Shown here: positions 6,365 to 7,349 of the stretch, piece by piece
Numbering within the stretch: the first letter of the stretch is position 1
How the letters are laid out: every line of letters starts with the position of its first letter
From: Chitinophaga pinensis
GTDB taxonomy: Bacteria > Planctomycetota > Phycisphaerae > Phycisphaerales > SM1A02
DNA length: 7,349 nt
Assembly: GCA_943329105.2 (NCBI GenBank)
Contig: CALQCP020000110.1
Coordinates: 1-7,349, forward strand
Direction of reading: 5' to 3'
Made by a program: the position numbers and the translations under genes
Notes under the pieces: generated by a model
Database searches by the model: none
Seen by the model: the letters and a program-made list of their open reading frames with translations, nothing else
Told to the model about the DNA's origin: nothing

Positions 6365-7012
6365 ATGAGCAAGCCAAACATGACACGTGAACTGACTCTC
6401 GCAGCGTCCCTGATGTGTTTCGCGCTCACCGGCGCGACTTCTGCTGATTTGATTACTGGGGGACCCCACCTGACCTGGAAAAATAACTGCGGCGTGCCGA
6501 TCACCCGTGTTAACTTTGGGGGGCCAGGCGAGACTCCGCCAAGCATCTTCGCGAACATGCCCAATGGTGCGCCGATCAGCAACGACCTGCTGCGTCCGCT
6601 CGGGTTCCAACTGTTCTCGGCATCAGGTGCAGGCTTCTCGCGGATCTCGTCCCCTGACAGCCCTGATCCCGGTATTCGGGCGAATGACAACCTATCGAAC
6701 TTCGAACTACGGTTCACGACGCCCGTCCGTGGCCTCTGGACATGGTGGAGGGAGTGCCGCGCGATGGAGGTGCGGCTCGGCGACACGCTCGTCGGGACCC
6801 TGCCAGTGGATATCTATCAAGGGATCGTGACTTCCGACCCGTCGATTACTTTTGATCGCATCATTTTCCGACCGAACGGAGCCAGTTACCCGAATTCGAA
6901 GCCGAGTATCGGCGTCTTCTTGGATTTCGCGCCGGTTCCTGGTCCTTCGGCCTGGGCGGGATTTGTGGTCGCACGATTGATCGTAGGGGCACGTAGGCGG
7001 ACGTCCAACTGA
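6365..7012 (+). CDS. PEP-CTERM-like secreted beta-rich protein
   Basis: The product is 215 residues. ATG 6365 has AGGT upstream (from 6354, 7-nt gap); ATG 6380 is an alternative giving 210 residues and may be the ancestral start. The signal peptide (LTLAASLMCFALTGATSA) is probably cleaved TSA|D after residue 27. The body is beta-rich, with an NMPNGAPISND...LGFQLFS segment at about 59-80 like the 'LPNGTxISNQY..LGVxF' region of many PEP-CTERM extracellular proteins. The C-terminus (191-215) has VPGPSAW, a hydrophobic segment and an ARRR cluster: the order of a PEP-CTERM sorting signal. PGP replaces PEP and an Arg interrupts the hydrophobic stretch, so recognition by an exosortase is uncertain. 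It follows the dockerin-protein gene on the same strand with 61 nt between, suggesting one transcript, and converges on lipB with a 17-nt gap. Its role is unknown, probably at the cell surface. Confidence 0.7.
   Translation: MSKPNMTRELTLAASLMCFALTGATSADLITGGPHLTWKNNCGVPITRVNFGGPGETPPSIFANMPNGAPISNDLLRPLGFQLFSASGAGFSRISSPDSPDPGIRANDNLSNFELRFTTPVRGLWTWWRECRAMEVRLGDTLVGTLPVDIYQGIVTSDPSITFDRIIFRPNGASYPNSKPSIGVFLDFAPVPGPSAWAGFVVARLIVGARRRTSN
6380..6397 (+). repeat. 18-nt direct repeat, copy 2
   Basis: This is an exact copy of 6300-6317, located at codons 6-11 of the PEP-CTERM-like gene as started at 6365. With the first copy it encloses 62 bp of sequence not otherwise explained (6318-6379). Confidence 0.9.
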
Positions 7013-7017
7013 TCGAA

Positions 7018-7231
7018 CGACAACCGCATCTACCGACCATTGAGCGCAGAAATCACTTCCGCTGCTAAGCGCGATGCAACGTCCTCGCTCGGTGGGCACG
7101 CCGCACCGAGGACTTCGCGCATGCTTGTCACACGGCGGCCGTGCAATCCGCACGGGACAATCATGTCGAAGTGCGAGAGTTCTGGATGTACGTTGAGTGC
7201 CATGCCGTGCAGCGTTGCTGAGCGCGAAACA
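7018..7231 (-). repeat. Direct repeat copy 2: intact lipB 3' end
   Basis: This is the partner of 3881-4094, with 208 of 214 bases identical. It forms the functional 3' end of lipB plus 12 nt beyond the stop. The match starts 5 nt after the stop of the PEP-CTERM-like gene and ends inside lipB at the Arg-Val codons of VRVSR. Confidence 0.95.
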
Positions 7232-7349
7232 CGAACGCCAATGGCTGCGATCTTTCGAGAGGTGGATGCCACCGCGCCGTCCTGCAGATCGCTAGCGCTC
7301 GGGGCGCCACTATCAACCCACACGCCAGTCGCTCCGCCCTCACGGTGAC
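7030..7349 (-). CDS. lipB: Octanoyltransferase LipB, C-terminal part
   Basis: The gene runs off the right edge; about 105 C-terminal codons are visible, ending at TAG 7030-7032. LipB transfers the octanoyl group from octanoyl-ACP to lipoyl domains of 2-oxoacid dehydrogenases and GcvH in the cytoplasm, the first step of de novo lipoate synthesis. The visible part has TGVWV, KIAAIGVRV with the family's catalytic Lys (codon 7252-7254), LHGMALNV, and IVPCGL with the acyl-thioester Cys (7150-7152), followed by VTSM. These are the conserved C-terminal LipB blocks in the right order and spacing. GTG 7321-7323 is not the start because the homology continues upstream of it to the window edge. The last 66 codons are duplicated at 3893-4093. 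Downstream it converges on the PEP-CTERM-like gene, which probably replaced its original neighbour. Confidence 0.92.
   Translation of the reverse strand, partial: HREGGATGVWVDSGAPSASDLQDGAVASTSRKIAAIGVRVSRSATLHGMALNVHPELSHFDMIVPCGLHGRRVTSMREVLGAACPPSEDVASRLAAEVISALNGR

Noticed and set aside
4095..7017. A classical mobile element (IS or integron cassette)
   Set aside because: No transposase, integrase, terminal inverted repeats or attC-like structure could be found, so only the repeat-bounded arrangement is claimed.

Overview
The window looks like chromosomal DNA of a planctomycete, most likely class Phycisphaerae. The best evidence is the pair of dockerin-like calcium loops ending in a DLGLLLG or DLGILLG signature (codons from about 5929 to 6080), a style of C-terminal module common in secreted proteins of that group. 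A PEP-CTERM-like tail, an OmpH/Skp-like periplasmic protein and a tiny CPxCG zinc-ribbon protein fit the same assignment. The DNA is moderately GC-rich, apart from an AT-rich divergent intergenic region around 2325-2380. The lineage is inferred from protein style, not from a database match.

Layout, left to right. Positions 1-943 hold a plus-strand operon: the last 20 codons of an unidentified gene, an OmpH/Skp-family periplasmic chaperone-like gene (76-795), and a 51-codon zinc-ribbon ORF (788-943) that overlaps the OmpH stop. A minus-strand gene (986-2197) encodes an unrecognised predicted lipoprotein. A 293-bp divergent intergenic region with a near-perfect 18-nt palindrome separates it from a plus-strand gene (2491-3906) for an unrecognised secreted, partly helical protein. 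Positions 3881-4094 are a 214-bp copy of the 3' end of lipB, 97% identical (6 mismatches) to the 3' end of the real lipB at 7018-7231, in the same orientation. Between the copies lie two secreted-protein genes: a 692-residue Cys-rich protein with a dockerin-like module (4225-6303) and a 215-residue PEP-CTERM-like protein (6365-7012). The right end is the C-terminal half of lipB (octanoyltransferase), minus strand, running off the window.

The main point of interest is the 3.1-kb segment bounded by direct repeats of the lipB 3' end. The simplest reading is that lipB and the 2491-3906 gene were once tail-to-tail neighbours overlapping by 14 nt. A segment with the two secreted-protein genes then entered at lipB, leaving a displaced 3' fragment on the far side, now broken by a nonsense codon, while lipB kept an intact 3' end. 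This resembles element insertion at a gene 3' end, but no integrase or transposase is visible. Within the segment, an 18-nt repeat of a start region (6300-6317 and 6380-6397) suggests a second, smaller duplication or insertion that uncoupled the two genes.

Apart from OmpH and LipB, most proteins here are exported proteins of unknown function. Their localisation is better supported than any biochemical role.
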